Source: Sinotaia quadrata (taxonomy: Eukaryota; Mollusca; Gastropoda; Architaenioglossa; Viviparidae). Taken from it: a stretch of DNA of 64,000 nt. This document shows, in pieces, positions 34,786-46,780 of this stretch. The stretch spans positions 16,173,501 through 16,237,500 of the forward strand of contig CM054182.1 of assembly GCA_028829895.1 (NCBI GenBank). Direction: 5' to 3'. A program made the position numbers and the translations under genes. Positions within the stretch are counted from its first letter, which is position 1; the number at the start of each line of letters is the position of its first letter. The notes under the pieces were generated by a model. It was given only the letters and a program-made list of their open reading frames with translations, was not told the origin of the DNA and did no database searches.

Positions 34786-35640
34786 AATTTAAAAGAATCT
34801 GCCTCTAATCTCTCCGACACAACTCACATAGTAAATAAGATTTAAACTATAGCTCTATGTGTAACCCAATACTACAAGTGTAATTCCAAGAAACGCCAAA
34901 GAACTACGCTAAAACAAAATAAGACACCAATGCAATCATATGGTTATAGCATTCAATGCAATATAAACATGTTAGATAGTTGTATGGTAGGTGAGTTTTA
35001 TTAATATTGCATGTCACCGTTCAAATTTATAGTTACTATATCTTACAGATATGCCGACCGTTTTGATCAATTAGTACTATATATTTCAACTTTATAATCG
35101 CCCACTAGTACAAGAACAATAGAACACTATCAATAATACGGCTAACACAGTTCAATTTTCTTTTATCTCGATCGAGAAATAATTTCCAGAAGTGAAAAGA
35201 ATCTGACGTATTTACATAAAATGAAACTAAATAAAAATGTATCAATGAAATCATGTTTCAAGCAGTCATATCACACTAAACATCTGTTGGTAATGTTTGT
35301 TAGGTGATATTTTAAAGAACATTTTATTCACAGTTACCAGCCGTATGTATTAAACAAGTAAAGAGTTGTCGAACAATGCACGTCAGATTGAAGTTTCTAA
35401 AAAAAAAAAAAAAAAAGGAATACATTGGTTTTGCGAGCTGCATGCTTGGTATACATAAATTCATCGAAGCACAATTATGAACCGCTCTTATTACTGTCAG
35501 TAATATCCACTGCTAAAGTTTAAGTCATATTTACTATGTAAGTTGTGTCGGAGAGATAAGAGGCACGTTCTTTTAATTTACAGTCACACACATACACACA
35601 CACACACACACTCGCGCGCGCGAGCACACTCAAACATACG
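34786..35640. repeat. Short palindrome containing the empty paralogous target site
   Basis: Left arm near 34790-34850 (taatctctccgacacaactc) matches the right arm near 35525-35600 on the opposite strand. Inside the right part, about 35440-35510 read on the minus strand gives gtggatattactgacagtaa and aagagcggttca, the uninterrupted equivalent of the two flanks of element B. Confidence 0.75.
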
Positions 35641-35876
35641 TACACAAACAAAAACAAAATAAAACATATTTTACTCTGAGCGAGAATCACAACCACGATC
35701 CTCTTGGGAGATATGTTAATCTGCGCAATCGCTAACTGTCATTTATTGTTATTCAGTCAATAATATACGTGTTTATGGACTACATGCATAAAACATGACT
35801 ATGTATGAATAAATCATTTTATTAAAATTGTGAATTATAATATGGATTATAAAATGTATACGACGGACAAATCACA

Positions 35877-35941
<65 letters not shown>

Positions 35942-36370
35942 TTAATCCCGAGGGAGAATCGAACCGCGATCCAACAGAGCCGCCGCTTACTTCCTTTTAC
36001 TGTTATTCAGTAAATAATGAACATATATATGGACTTACAAATAAAATTAATACAAACAGAACTAAATGTATGATTTAGAATGCATTTATACGGTATATAA
36101 AATACACGCACGTGCACACCAAAGACAATAGCGGACATACACGCATACATTATAATTATTAACGTTTTTTCACCCCGAACTGTATTTGAACCACGCACAT
36201 CTTCAGCGAGCTGTTAACCTCCGTGACATTTCGTCCTTCACTTACAGTTAATAAACAGTATAACACAATCACACTGACTTACGACTTTATATTAAACATA
36301 TATTGTGACTTTACTTCCGGTGACATTTTTCATTGTGACTTTATTTCCTAAGACTTCATTCTGTGAAAAC
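35641..36370 (-). repeat. Two tRNA-like modules with CA tails, minus orientation
   Basis: About 35655-35750 is a diverged module; 35872-35940 is a CA tract; 35941-36005 is a clear module (minus strand gcggttcgattctccc); about 36170-36245 is the second module type (gtggttcaaatacag). gtgacttt motifs end the block. Confidence 0.7.
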
Positions 36371-36398
36371 GTGAATATGTTTCAAATGGGCAAGTTAT

Positions 36399-36402
<4 letters not shown>

Positions 36403-36492
<90 letters not shown>
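36403..36492. repeat. (TG)n(AG)n compound microsatellite
   Basis: TG run followed by a long AG run. Confidence 0.97.
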
Positions 36493-36493
<1 letters not shown>

Positions 36494-36589
36494 AAAAAGA
36501 CAGAGACAGAAAAGAAATTAACAAGAGAAGAGAGAATCTAATCTCTTTGATTATCTAAGTTTCTGTGTCAACAATCACCTAAGGTAGCA

Positions 36590-36985
36590 AGTCTAGCTGG
36601 CGGTACTTTGTATAACTTTGATGTAGAGTTAGGCACACTCAGGCCTACGCTCGCGAAAGTGGCGGAAGCCGGAAGCGCCCCCCCCCCCCCTACACTCAAT
36701 CAATCAATCAATCAGTCCTACTCTCTGCTTTGTCCGAGTACCTTCTGTTCACGCTTCACAGCGTCTTGAACAGCACGCCAACGCGAAAGACCAATAATCT
36801 TAATCCCTAATCCCTAAAGGCATGCTTTACAGTTCACATCCTTATGCGTTCACTTGCTAACAGGAACTACGCGTCCGTTCATAAACAACACAGACAACTT
36901 AATATAACTAAGTCTATATTCGTATATATCTGCATTTTCAAGTTTCATAGTTCAAATAAAATTATAATTCATTCATATTTTTAAT
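36590..36985 (-). repeat. Inverted duplication, right copy (partner 29950-30215)
   Basis: Matches the left copy in reverse, with an inserted stretch that includes ggaagccggaagcg, a C-tract and aatcaatcaatcaatcag. Confidence 0.85.
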
Positions 36986-38989
36986 AGTATTATAATTCAA
37001 TAAAAACAATAAACTGTTTCCCGAGTGGTACCACTCACGCTGATGATCCCTTGATAGTTAAAAATCGGAAAGAGAAAACGATATACCAGAGTTTGGGCTT
37101 AAACTCAACAATTAAACTCCATGCTATTATTTCTCTTCCTTTCAAACTATACATCCTTTTGTTATCCAGTCCGCAGTACCAAGCAATACCTACCAATAAA
37201 ATTCAGGCGTTTTCAGTCCTAGGGATTTGGCATTGATTGATTGATGGTTGAATGCACAGTGAACCTTTGTTCCATCCAAACCACACCTTTCTTTTTAATT
37301 GTTACCACGATCTATCTGTTCTCTCTCTAAAAGTCTCATCTGAGTCTGTGGGAAAGGGTGAGATAAAGGAGTTTAAATTAGTCATCATGTTTCGCTCTGA
37401 ATAGGGAGGGCATTAAATGAATGTAAAAAAAGAGAAAATGACTGAGTAGACCCGAACTTATCAGACTTTATTTCCAGTCTTTCGAAGATCAGCGGTTTTC
37501 ATCATTCAGTTCTCACACTTTAAAAAAAAAAAGATAAAGGATCTGTGACTGTACTTATTTCTGAAACAGAAAGCATGTACACTGCAGATCGATGTTTTTC
37601 AGCTAATCTCTGCAGTACTGTCTACAAAATAAGGTAAGAGATCATTTATTTTGATTACTTTATCATTTACATGTTAGCTTTCTTAATAGAGAGAAATAGT
37701 CGGTGGCACTGATTGATGGCAAGAGCAAATACTTCTGTTCTTTTCTTCATCTTTTACGAGGCGGAGGGGTATCAATTTTATGTGCAATTATGTCAGGCAG
37801 TGAGTAACCAACGGAGACATTCTTCGCTCTTAATTGCCAGGCTTGCACGAGCTTTAGTAAACGTACTGTTTTAGTAAATTAACCATTTTGTTTGTCCTAT
37901 TTGATGGACTAGATACAAAGCCTAGAACCTTATCTGGGGATGGGGTAAGAATCACACTATCCATCCTGGCACGAATCGAACTCAGCCCCTGAATTAAGCA
38001 AGAATTGCTGTGCCTTTGCGGTTGTCCTTCAGTTCAATAATATTGCTTCAGACACTAATTAAGTCCTTCAATTTATGACAGAGTATTTCTTAAATAGAAA
38101 TTTTAATTCAAAATCTACTTCATTTTATAAGTTTTAACAGAATGGATCTTGAGGAGTCCATTCTACATTACTCAATTTTTATTTTAGACTTGCGACTTTA
38201 CTGTTTTATAGTGCAAGAGCACTGGACAGTTTCTATCTATGGACAGTATAATTTACGTGTTCATTCGGCCTTCACCCATAAACAAGTGTCGCTCCAAGCC
38301 TTATCGTTCTAAATTATAATCGTACTTAAAGACAGCTCTTTATAGTTATAATTTAATTCATCACCGCTGTTACATAAATAAATCTAAGTACAGTGAAATA
38401 TCGCTATAAGGCGATAATTGGGGTCCATAAAATCGGATTGCATTAATAGTGGGCTTTTTACAATATTTGACTTTTTTCTGTGAACATATACGTCTATTCA
38501 TGTCTAATGTAAAAGGTTGGGTTATTATGGGACGAATATTAAATGGAATGCATTATTAAGATATATTCAAAATAATGGACGGATATAATATCTATAGGTT
38601 TTTACTTTGCGTTAAATAGTTTTTACTAATTTTTATTTGTTTGTACGATAATACACATTGTCCCATAATACCCCGAGTGACGTAATATCACGAATTAGGT
38701 TACACTGTATTACAACACCGCCAAGCCCAGCCAACATGTTTGCGGCTTTAGTTCTTTGATGTTTATTAAATTGTGAAAATATTTTATCAACCACCGCATT
38801 GTCTACTGTTTGGTTTGTGCAACAATTGTATAATAATTAATTAAATATAATCACTAAACTACTTACTGGCCTTACTCATGGATCAGTAATAAGTAACATA
38901 TCCGATAATGTTTATTTTGGAATAACACTTCAAGAACCTGGTGAAATCCTTACATTTCGGATCGTTTTATATTAAACGTAATATGCGAA
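36986..38989. other. AT-rich DNA, no gene recognised
   Basis: Only short ORFs. A small perfect stem (TATCGC/GCGATA) occurs near 38400. Confidence 0.5.
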
Positions 38990-40880
38990 CTCTTCCCCAA
39001 AATGATAATACACTTTTTACACACTATGTTTCTTTAGTTTATTGAAAATAATTTTAAATAAAGAAACATGTACATTATTTATTAGAGTATAATATATGCT
39101 TATCTGCATAGCACTGGTTTTAAGCAAATATTGCCACGTACCTCTAGTTGCATTAAACATTAATTTTCCAAACTCATCACTAAATTACATTTACTGATTT
39201 AGTGTCTCGTATAACATGAATTTGAATCTAAATCTTGTATTAAATAGTGATAAATTAAAGAAGCATTACTTTATTTATTTGAGTGACATGTATGCGGTCT
39301 GCATGTTGCTGGTTTTTAAGCACTTAATGTCCACCAAAGGATGGTTTTAAAGCATAAACCTTTTACTTTCCAATTTTAATACCAAATTAAATTTGGGACT
39401 TTTCAACATACTTTAAAAATTTGAACAATTTATTAAATAGTGATACAATAATGTTAAATAAAGAAACTTAGCTTTATTTATTAGAATGACATATACATGT
39501 CTGCGTATTGCTGGTTTTTAAGCAAATAATGTCTGCGTATTGCTGGTTTTTAAGCAAATAATGTCTACGTAAGGCTGATTTTTAAGCATACACTTATTTT
39601 TCACAAATTCAACACTAAATAGAAACTGTGGTCCTTTAAAATGATTTTGCATTTGAATCCTGCATTAAATAGAAATAAATTTAAGAAACGTTGCTTTATT
39701 TATTACAATAATGTTTAAGTTGCCTGCATATTGCTGCATTGCTGGTTTCAAAGTTTGCATTGTACAAGTAAGGGTGTTTTATAAGCATAACACTTTTACT
39801 TTCCAACTTTAATACCAAATTAAATTTGGGGTCCTTAAACATGATTCTGAGTTTGAATCTTTTTTTAAATGGTGAGAAATTAATAGTAAATATAGAAAAA
39901 ATATAGAAAAATCAAGTTATTTCCAAAATTAACTTACAGGTATGATTACTTTTTTAATTTTTTAATAGCAAATTATGCTCACATAAGGTTGTTTTTAAAA
40001 GAAAAAAGCTTTTATTTTTGTAAGTCAACACTATATTGATTTTGTGGTCCTTTAATTTAATTTTGACTTTAAACCTGTATGAAATAGTGATAAATTAAGG
40101 AAACCTTGCTTTCCTTTATTTATTTGAGTAACATATATGTTGTCTGCATATTGCTGGTATGTAAGCACATAATGTCCACCTAAGGCTGTTTTTAAAACAT
40201 TTACTTTCCAATTTTAATACCAAATTAAATTTTGGACCTTTTAACATGCTTTTAAATTTGAACAATTTATTAAATAATGAGACAATGGCATTAAATAATG
40301 AAATATAGCTTCATTTATTAGAATGACATATATGTCCACATATTGCTGGTTTTTAAGCAAATGATGTCTGCTTAAGGCTGGTTTTTAAGCAAATGATGTC
40401 TGCTTAAGGCTGGTTTTTAAGCAAATGATGTCTACATAAGGCTGGTTTTTAAGCAAATGATGTCTACTTAAGGCTGGTTTTTAAGTATAAACATATATTT
40501 TTCCAAACTCAAGATTTAATTGAGTTTGGAGTCCTTTAACATGATTCTAAATGTATATCCTGATTTAAATAGTAATAAATCAATATAAAAACTCAACAAT
40601 ATATTTTTATTCATACCAAATTGTGGACTTTTAGATTATAAAATGAGATACATCTATACAAATATCTATTAAAGCAAATGTATTCTTCTACTTTTGATTT
40701 ATATTTATAACCTATACATTTATTTATGCAGAGTCATGGTTTTTAAAAAGATTCATTTGTTTACAACTATAAAATTGACCATTTTAACTAAGTGTCCACA
40801 TAATGCTGGTTTTTAAGTACGAGTCCCATAATGCTGGTTTTTAAGTGTATGTGTTTGTCTACATAATGCTGGTTTTAGGG
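38990..40880. repeat. Right subterminal repeat array of the 32-kb segment
   Basis: Diverged units of roughly 230-330 bp share ataccaaattaaatttgg, taaatagtgataaatta and gctggtttttaagca. A tight 32-bp tandem (ctggtttttaagcaaatgat plus gtctncttaagg) fills about 40340-40488 with four to five copies. Single motif copies reach 41075. Confidence 0.8.
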
Positions 40881-41082
40881 TTATAGGAATTAGGCAGACC
40901 ACAAAACATGTATATTTTTTGTTATTTGATATTTTTTCTTCAAATTAAGTACGTTTGCTATTAGTGATGTCTAAAAGCAGAATGTGAAAAAAAAATGTTA
41001 ATTTTATTATTATTATGGGATATACACTGTGTCCACCTAATGCTGGTTTTTAAGCATGGTCTACCTAACGCTGGAAATAGGG

Positions 41083-41084
<2 letters not shown>

Positions 41085-41125
<41 letters not shown>
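41085..41125. repeat. (AT)n microsatellite at right end of the 32-kb segment
   Basis: Follows ctggaaatagggt directly. Another AT run lies at 41322-41338. Confidence 0.95.
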
Positions 41126-41128
<3 letters not shown>

Positions 41129-42154
41129 AATAAAAGAAATTAAGGCTGCAAACATAACAATATACAGTCTGATTTTGTAAGTTTGGAATTTACTCATAGA
41201 TACTTTGGCTTTAACCATATACATCTTAAACGAGGACAACAATGAGTCCACGAAAAATTTCAGAGTGATTTTCAGAAATACATTTTAGCAGTTTTGATTG
41301 GCTAATTTCAGTTGACTAATATATATATATATATATATTCGGCCATTGGTTGACATACACACTGGTAGCGTCTTTACCTGTCATCTAAAGACCATTAATA
41401 ATTGTCACTCACCCAGTGCAACAGTGGGATGAATAGTATACCACTACTTTTAGAATGCTGACTCGTTGAATCAGGCTGTCAGATGGCTAATCCTTTTAGG
41501 ACAAAATGCTACTTTCAATTAGTTGTTTTCCCGTACTAAACATTTAGGGTAAACATCTTGCATTGGCTTCTATCATTATTGCCCTTAACATGTAAAGCAA
41601 GGCTGCTATTTTAAACTTTAATTTTAAGCACTAAAAGATAAGAAAAATTCTATTACATTTTTATTCAAATAAAAGACATTGTAAATAAACAATTAAATAT
41701 GGGTTACTAGCGAAAGTAATTGTCATTATGTGTGAATATGTTGGGACAGACAGCAAATTGTATAGTATATTGGCTACTAGGGATGTGTGTGGGTGTGGGT
41801 TTGTTGGGAAAGGTAACACCCTGCTAAGGACGAAATCAAGCGAAACGAGAAACAAATAAAATGTTATGGCGCATAAAAATATCGCATTTTCTTCCTTATT
41901 CTTTCACTTCGATATTCATTGCATACATTCTTGCAATTCACAACTAACATTTCCTTTGTTATTCTTTCACTTCGAGGTTCATCGCATACAGGCTTGCATG
42001 TAAATCATACCTAAGATTAATACATTGACATATGAATTCTGTGTGATAGTTTAAAATCATTGAAAGTTAAATTCCGTCTATAGACAAGAAAACTCTGAGT
42101 GAATACTGATCTCTACACTTTATACCTTTTCTATAAATTTTATAATTGTACTGC
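41126..42154. other. Intron DNA, nothing recognised
   Basis: No coherent ORF or repeat family match apart from short AT runs. Confidence 0.55.
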
Positions 42155-42400
42155 ACTATTGTCGGTCGCCCATAAATTAATGAATAATTAGGACAACACA
42201 ACAAATTGAGGTCAACACTTCCGGTGGCTTTAGACGAGCCTCCCCCCTGAGCGATGTATCGCTCACACATAAAGGACGACGATAGCAGAAGGCAAACACT
42301 TTACAAAGATGGATTTTATTCAAAGCGAAGATGATACGAATGACAGAAAGATGAGTGAAAATTAACAAGAAGTGTATATAAAATAAATAATAAAAAAATA
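42155..42400 (-). repeat. LTR fragment related to the 3' end of LTR A
   Basis: Shares with 2100-2180 the order ggacaaca, ttgagg, cacttccggt, then a hairpin at 42249-42264 (GAGCGA, TGTA, TCGCTC), then ctcaca. tgtcggtcgccc near 42155 could be the LTR terminus. No matching internal region was found. Confidence 0.5.
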
Positions 42401-42659
42401 GAAACAGTCAAATCACGGTTCACAATTACAATTCCAAGTTATTATCATATCTATTCAGAGAGATCTAACCTTCCCTAAAGTTAGTCTCCCTACTCCTAGA
42501 TTTCTCCAAAGAAATTTATGTCACTTCTATAGTTTTTTCCCCTCTCAGTTTCTTTCCTTTTCCTTTTCGAAGTTTCTCCTAAAAGTATGTGATAACTGAA
42601 TGCACATTCTTCCACAATATGATCCTATGGAATACATATCTGGCGAACACTCTCTCCAA

Positions 42660-43358
42660 GTAATCCCATGATCCTATTCATTATATTTTTGTCAGTAATC
42701 CCACAGTCTAATTCAGTATGCCTTTGCCAATAATCCCATGATCCTATTCATTATATTTTTGTCAGCAATCCCAGTCTGTTTCAGTATGCATTTGCCAATA
42801 ATCCCATGATCCTATTCATTATATTTTTGTCAGTAATTCCACAGTCTAATTCAGCATGCCTTTGCCAATAATCCCAAGATCCTATTCATTATACTTCTTT
42901 TCCAGTAATCAAACGATCTTATTCATTATTAGTCTTTGCCAGTAATTCTACGAACAAATCCATTATATTTAATGTCAGTAATCCTATAATCAATTTCATT
43001 ATATTTATATGTCAGTAATCCCACAATCCATTTTATTATATTTTTCCTGCAATCCCTCATTCATTATATGTCTGCCTATTCATTATATTATTTATCATTA
43101 ATCCTACAATCCTCTTTATTTATTTCTATGTCAGTAACCCTACAACCCTCTTTATTATATTTCTATGTCAGTAATCCTACAACTCTCTTTATTATATTTC
43201 TATGCCAGCAACCCTATAATCCTCTTTATTATATTTATATGCCAGTAATCCTATATTCCTCTTTATTATACTTCTATGCCAATAATCCTATAATCCCCTT
43301 TATTATATTTCTATGTCAGTAATCCTATAATCCTCTTTATTACATTTCTATGTCAATA
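42660..43358 (+). repeat. 35-37 bp minisatellite running into the exon 2 splice acceptor
   Basis: About 19 units drift from taatcccatgatcctattca to taatcctataatcctcttta, each followed by a T-rich stretch ending in gtcag or a variant. The last unit ends atttctatgtcaatag, and its AG is the inferred acceptor of exon 2. An ORF across it (43068-43322) is repeat-derived. Confidence 0.9.
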
Positions 43359-43359
43359 G

Positions 43360-43621
43360 TTCCACAAGCTCACGCACTGCCTACACGTTCTCGAGTTCCG
43401 GGCTGTAATGGAGTTATAAACATGACTTCAGACACATATTTGTTGACGTCACCAAACTTTGATGGCATAAGCAATTATCCCCCTAGTCAGGAATGCTGTT
43501 GGAAATTTGAAGCCCCTGATGGTTTTGCAATCACCTTGACATTTGATGTCATCGATATTCAAGCAGATGGACGCCGCTGCTTTGATGACCGTTTGGACCT
43601 TTACGATTTCACAGATCTCAG
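43360..43621 (+). CDS. CUB-domain secreted protein, exon 2 (first part of CUB domain)
   Basis: 262 bases; enters in phase 1 and leaves in phase 2. The peptide runs from VPQAHALP through GCNGVINM, SPNFDGISNYPPSQECCWKF, LTFDVIDIQ and RRCFDDRLDLYDF to DL. This is the usual first part of a CUB domain: the first Cys, the S-P-N-(F/Y)-P block, the C.W second Cys, and the third Cys before a D.L.LYD strand. CUB domains are extracellular beta-sandwich modules for protein or carbohydrate binding; the acidic residues here fit the calcium-binding subtype. The acceptor is tcaatag and the donor is ag|gtaatt. A Cys doublet (ECCW) adds one extra cysteine. Confidence 0.85.
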
Positions 43622-44710
43622 GTAATTGCTTTTATTTATTACAAGATAATGTTAAACTTTAATTCTCAATGTCTAACTGTTAAAATTACGTATAACTATT
43701 TTCTGTTTACTATACTTACTACAATATATAACTATAACATTCTACTGGAAGCAATGTATAGTCCTCTTTGAAAACCTGTTAAAATGATTTATTAATGTAC
43801 ATATATTATTTATATGAATGTACACACATTATTTATAGGAATGTATGCATGTTATTTATAAGCATGTACACTTATCATTTATAGGAACGCACACTCTCTA
43901 CAGAAATAATTTTGAACGTCTGTTTGTCAGTCTGCTACAAAACCTAAGAATCCTCATTTTAAGCCTAACACATATATCAATGGATTCATGTTGATGACAG
44001 AAAGCGTTTAGACATGCTCAGAAACCTGAACATTCATGCTGGTTCACCAGATCTAAAAAATAACGATCTTTTCACTCAATAAAGACAACTCAAGAAGAAT
44101 GAACTTCATTTCGTGCAGTGGTTTCCCCTTACTGATATAAAAGCAGGCCTTGTTAATGGGCTGGACATGGCATTATGTAATATAGCTGGACGATTTTTCA
44201 AGAACTCTGTCCACAGAACAACATGTTTATGGAGGTGGAGGGGAGAGGTGTTGGATGGTGGAGGTGCCCTTCTAATATTTTAGTTGTTTGGTGTAGTTAG
44301 GGAACTTAGCTCTTAGCATTGTTGACTTTGCAGATGTTTGCCGGACATTTGCATGTGGACTTTTCAAGGACATTTGATAAATCAGTCACTTAGTTAACTC
44401 ATTTTTCGAAGGGCAGACTTTTGTTAAATCGAGTCTGAAGCACATTTGATAGTCGATTTGTTAAGCAAACATATAGAATACCCTATGATGTTGTAATAAC
44501 TGTTATAAAGACTACCTCATGGCCTTGAACGAGATCATGGCTCATGAAGACTTCCCAGTGTGAACTTTTGCCGAATAGTGTGTATTTTGAGGAATATTGC
44601 GACCTGTGTTAGCACGCTATCAAAATATTGCTTTTCAAAGGTAGTGAAATTTAATGATTCATCTCCCTTTTTATTTTACATTTTAAATGAGTTAATCCGA
44701 GCTGCAATTA

Positions 44711-44935
44711 AATGTTGAAGTCGCTATAGCAGGTCCGAACTTATGTGTATGTTGACGTCACTATAGTAAGCCTGAGCTGTATGTTGACGTCACTATAGTA
44801 TGCCTGAGCTGCATTTTGACGTCACTATTTTAAGTTCCGGGCTGTATGTTGAGGTCACTGCAATAAACCTGAGCTGTATGTATATGTTTTTCTCACTAAA
44901 GTAAGTCTCATCTGTTCGTTGACAGGTAGAGATTA
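44711..44935. repeat. 32-bp minisatellite, about 6 diverged units
   Basis: Unit is close to gttgacgtcactatagtaag followed by cctgagctgtat. The repeated TGACGTCA is a CRE-like palindrome, probably coincidental. Confidence 0.8.
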
Positions 44936-45154
44936 AATGCAAAAGGAGAGAAGAAATATAGAGGGCAACCCCATTTATATATACTGCAAATTTATGTTTT
45001 GTTTTGTTTTTATCTTAACGTTTGTTTGGCTGTTTTCACATGATTGGTTTTCTCAGCGCTTATTTGGCTGTGTTTTTCTTCGCAGCAATTATTCAGCTGT
45101 ATTTCTCAGAGTTTGTTTGGCTGTTTTCTCTTAGTGTTTCTTTCACTGTTGTAT

Positions 45155-45690
45155 GTTTGTTTTTTATGTATAAATTCTGTCTGTTTATTATGTTTGTTTT
45201 TTTAGTATAAATTCTGTCTGTTTATTATGTTTGTTTTTTATGTATAAATTCTGTCTGTTTATTAAGTTTGTTTTTTATGTATAAATTCTGTCTTTTTATT
45301 ATGTTTGTTTTTTATGTATAAATTCTGTCTGTTTATTAAGTTTGTTTTTTATGTATAAATTCTGTCTTTTTATTATGTTTGTTTTTTATGTATAAATTCT
45401 GTCTGTTTATTATGTTTGTTTTTATGTATAAATTCTCTGTTTATTATGTTTGTTTTTTATGTATAAATTCTGTCTGTTTATTATGTTTGTTTTTATGTAT
45501 AAATTCTGTCTGTTTATTATGTTTGTTTTTTTATGTATAAATTCTGTCTGTTTATTATGTTTGTTTTTTATGTATAAAATTCTGTCTGTTTATTATGTTT
45601 GTTTTTTATGTATAAATTCTGTCTGTTTATTATGTTTGTTTTTATGTATAAATTCTGTCTGTTTATTATGTTTGTTTTTTATGTATAAAT
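45155..45690. repeat. 37-bp minisatellite, about 15 units
   Basis: Units of tgtttgttttttatgtataa plus attctgtctgtttatta, many of them nearly identical. Open frames across it are repeat products. Confidence 0.95.
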
Positions 45691-45699
45691 TTAGAAACC

Positions 45700-46780
45700 T
45701 AGTACATTTCCATCAGTCTCTGGAGATCTAATGAACTATCATTGGAAATTTTTAATAATCTGGCAAAGTTTCCTCAAAGACTATGGCAAGCTGTCCTCGT
45801 TGATTATAGCACATATACAGATACAAACTAAATATATAAAAATTTCGCAGCATTTACAGAGATTTATATACTGGACCCTTACACTTCCATTTGTACAGCT
45901 CTGGACAAATAGTCAGCCCTTACATTGTCAGTGCCTTTGATTATTCCTCAGTATATCTATATTGTTGTAGTAGTAATGACCACCTGGTCAAACGCCTGTT
46001 TGCATTAGTTGAGTGAGTTAAGTAGGAAAGAGGTTGATGATCTGACTGTATTACGTTCCAGTATTTATTCATAGACCCTGTTTCAGAATGAGGATTTAAG
46101 GTTAATTAATTTACACACTCACCTATTCTGACAACAAAATGGTTGCCCCAAAACTCGGAAACCAGCTCTGAAAATATAATAATTTCCTATGAGTGAGCAA
46201 CCGTTCCAATAGACTGACAATCCATACACATGGCATAGACAATAGCATAGCCTATTTCATCGACCTTGACAGTATCTTTACATCAATAGTTAAATACAAT
46301 AATAAAGATACAATTTTAGTCATGCTCGTGCGTATTACAATTAAAAATACAGCGAAATGCATGCAAGAGATTTAAATCATTCCAAAGACAATATTTATAT
46401 TTTACAATGTAAATAGACATGAGAAAATTAATACTATTTAAAATAACGCACATGCGTATTACAATTATGACAAATATTACACACGCAAGTGAATTAAATT
46501 GTTACATGAAAAATTACAATGAACGTGCACAGACGTTTTGCGATTACATTTCAGTTATTTTAGTTTTAAAAATTATTTGTTTCACAATTCAACAATCAAT
46601 TAAGAAGTGTAAATATTTCTAGTTTAGCTACACTCTCATCAAGCCACCTGTTTGGATAAAATTGCAATAAAAACACAATTTCTACAATAATAGAAACGTA
46701 AATTCACAAAATGATAAAATACAAAGCAATATTTCAAGAAATGAATGTGTTACCTTGCTCAGTACAATGATACCAATCTA
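45700..46780. other. AT-rich intron DNA
   Basis: No supported gene or repeat; only short chance ORFs. Confidence 0.5.

Larger units (their letters stand above)
9165..41084. mobile_element. Candidate 32-kb segment with inverted ends and subterminal repeats
   Basis: The left end reads AACCCTATTCCCAGACTTAA. The reverse complement of the right end reads AACCCTATTTCCAGCGTTAG. The match continues in register through a GCTTAAAAACCAG motif about 35 bases in, then weakens. Both ends abut AT/TA microsatellites, as expected for insertion into a TA repeat, although such a target hides any target-site duplication. The motif CTGGTTTTTAAGC recurs many times near the right end and at least twice near the left end, on opposite strands, like the subterminal repeats of some DNA transposons. 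No transposase was found inside. The region could instead be two related repeats in opposite orientation. Element B and other repeats are nested within it. Confidence 0.4.
7184..43359 (+). other. Inferred intron 1 of the CUB-domain gene (about 36 kb)
   Basis: It is bounded by gtaatac at the left and tgtcaatag at the right, in phase 1. It holds the 32-kb inverted-end segment, element B, the 890-bp satellite and many microsatellites. No further exon with CUB-like content was recognised inside it. Confidence 0.6.

Noticed and set aside
13960..36245. tRNA-like modules as functional tRNA genes
   Set aside because: They have a B-box-like T-arm but no complete cloverleaf or A-box at proper spacing, and are followed by dinucleotide tails.
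14084..36541. Several VCVCV/THTHT ORFs on both strands
   Set aside because: They are translations of GT/CA microsatellites.
9165..41084. Telomere-like AACCCTA / TAGGGTT at both ends of the 32-kb segment
   Set aside because: Only a single copy occurs at each end, followed by non-telomeric sequence.
44711..44935. Array of CRE-like TGACGTCA sites as an enhancer
   Set aside because: The sites are part of a diverged minisatellite deep in an intron; repetition is explained by the array.
45155..45690. CRISPR-like regular array
   Set aside because: Units are adjacent with no unique spacers; this is an ordinary eukaryotic minisatellite, like the other arrays here.
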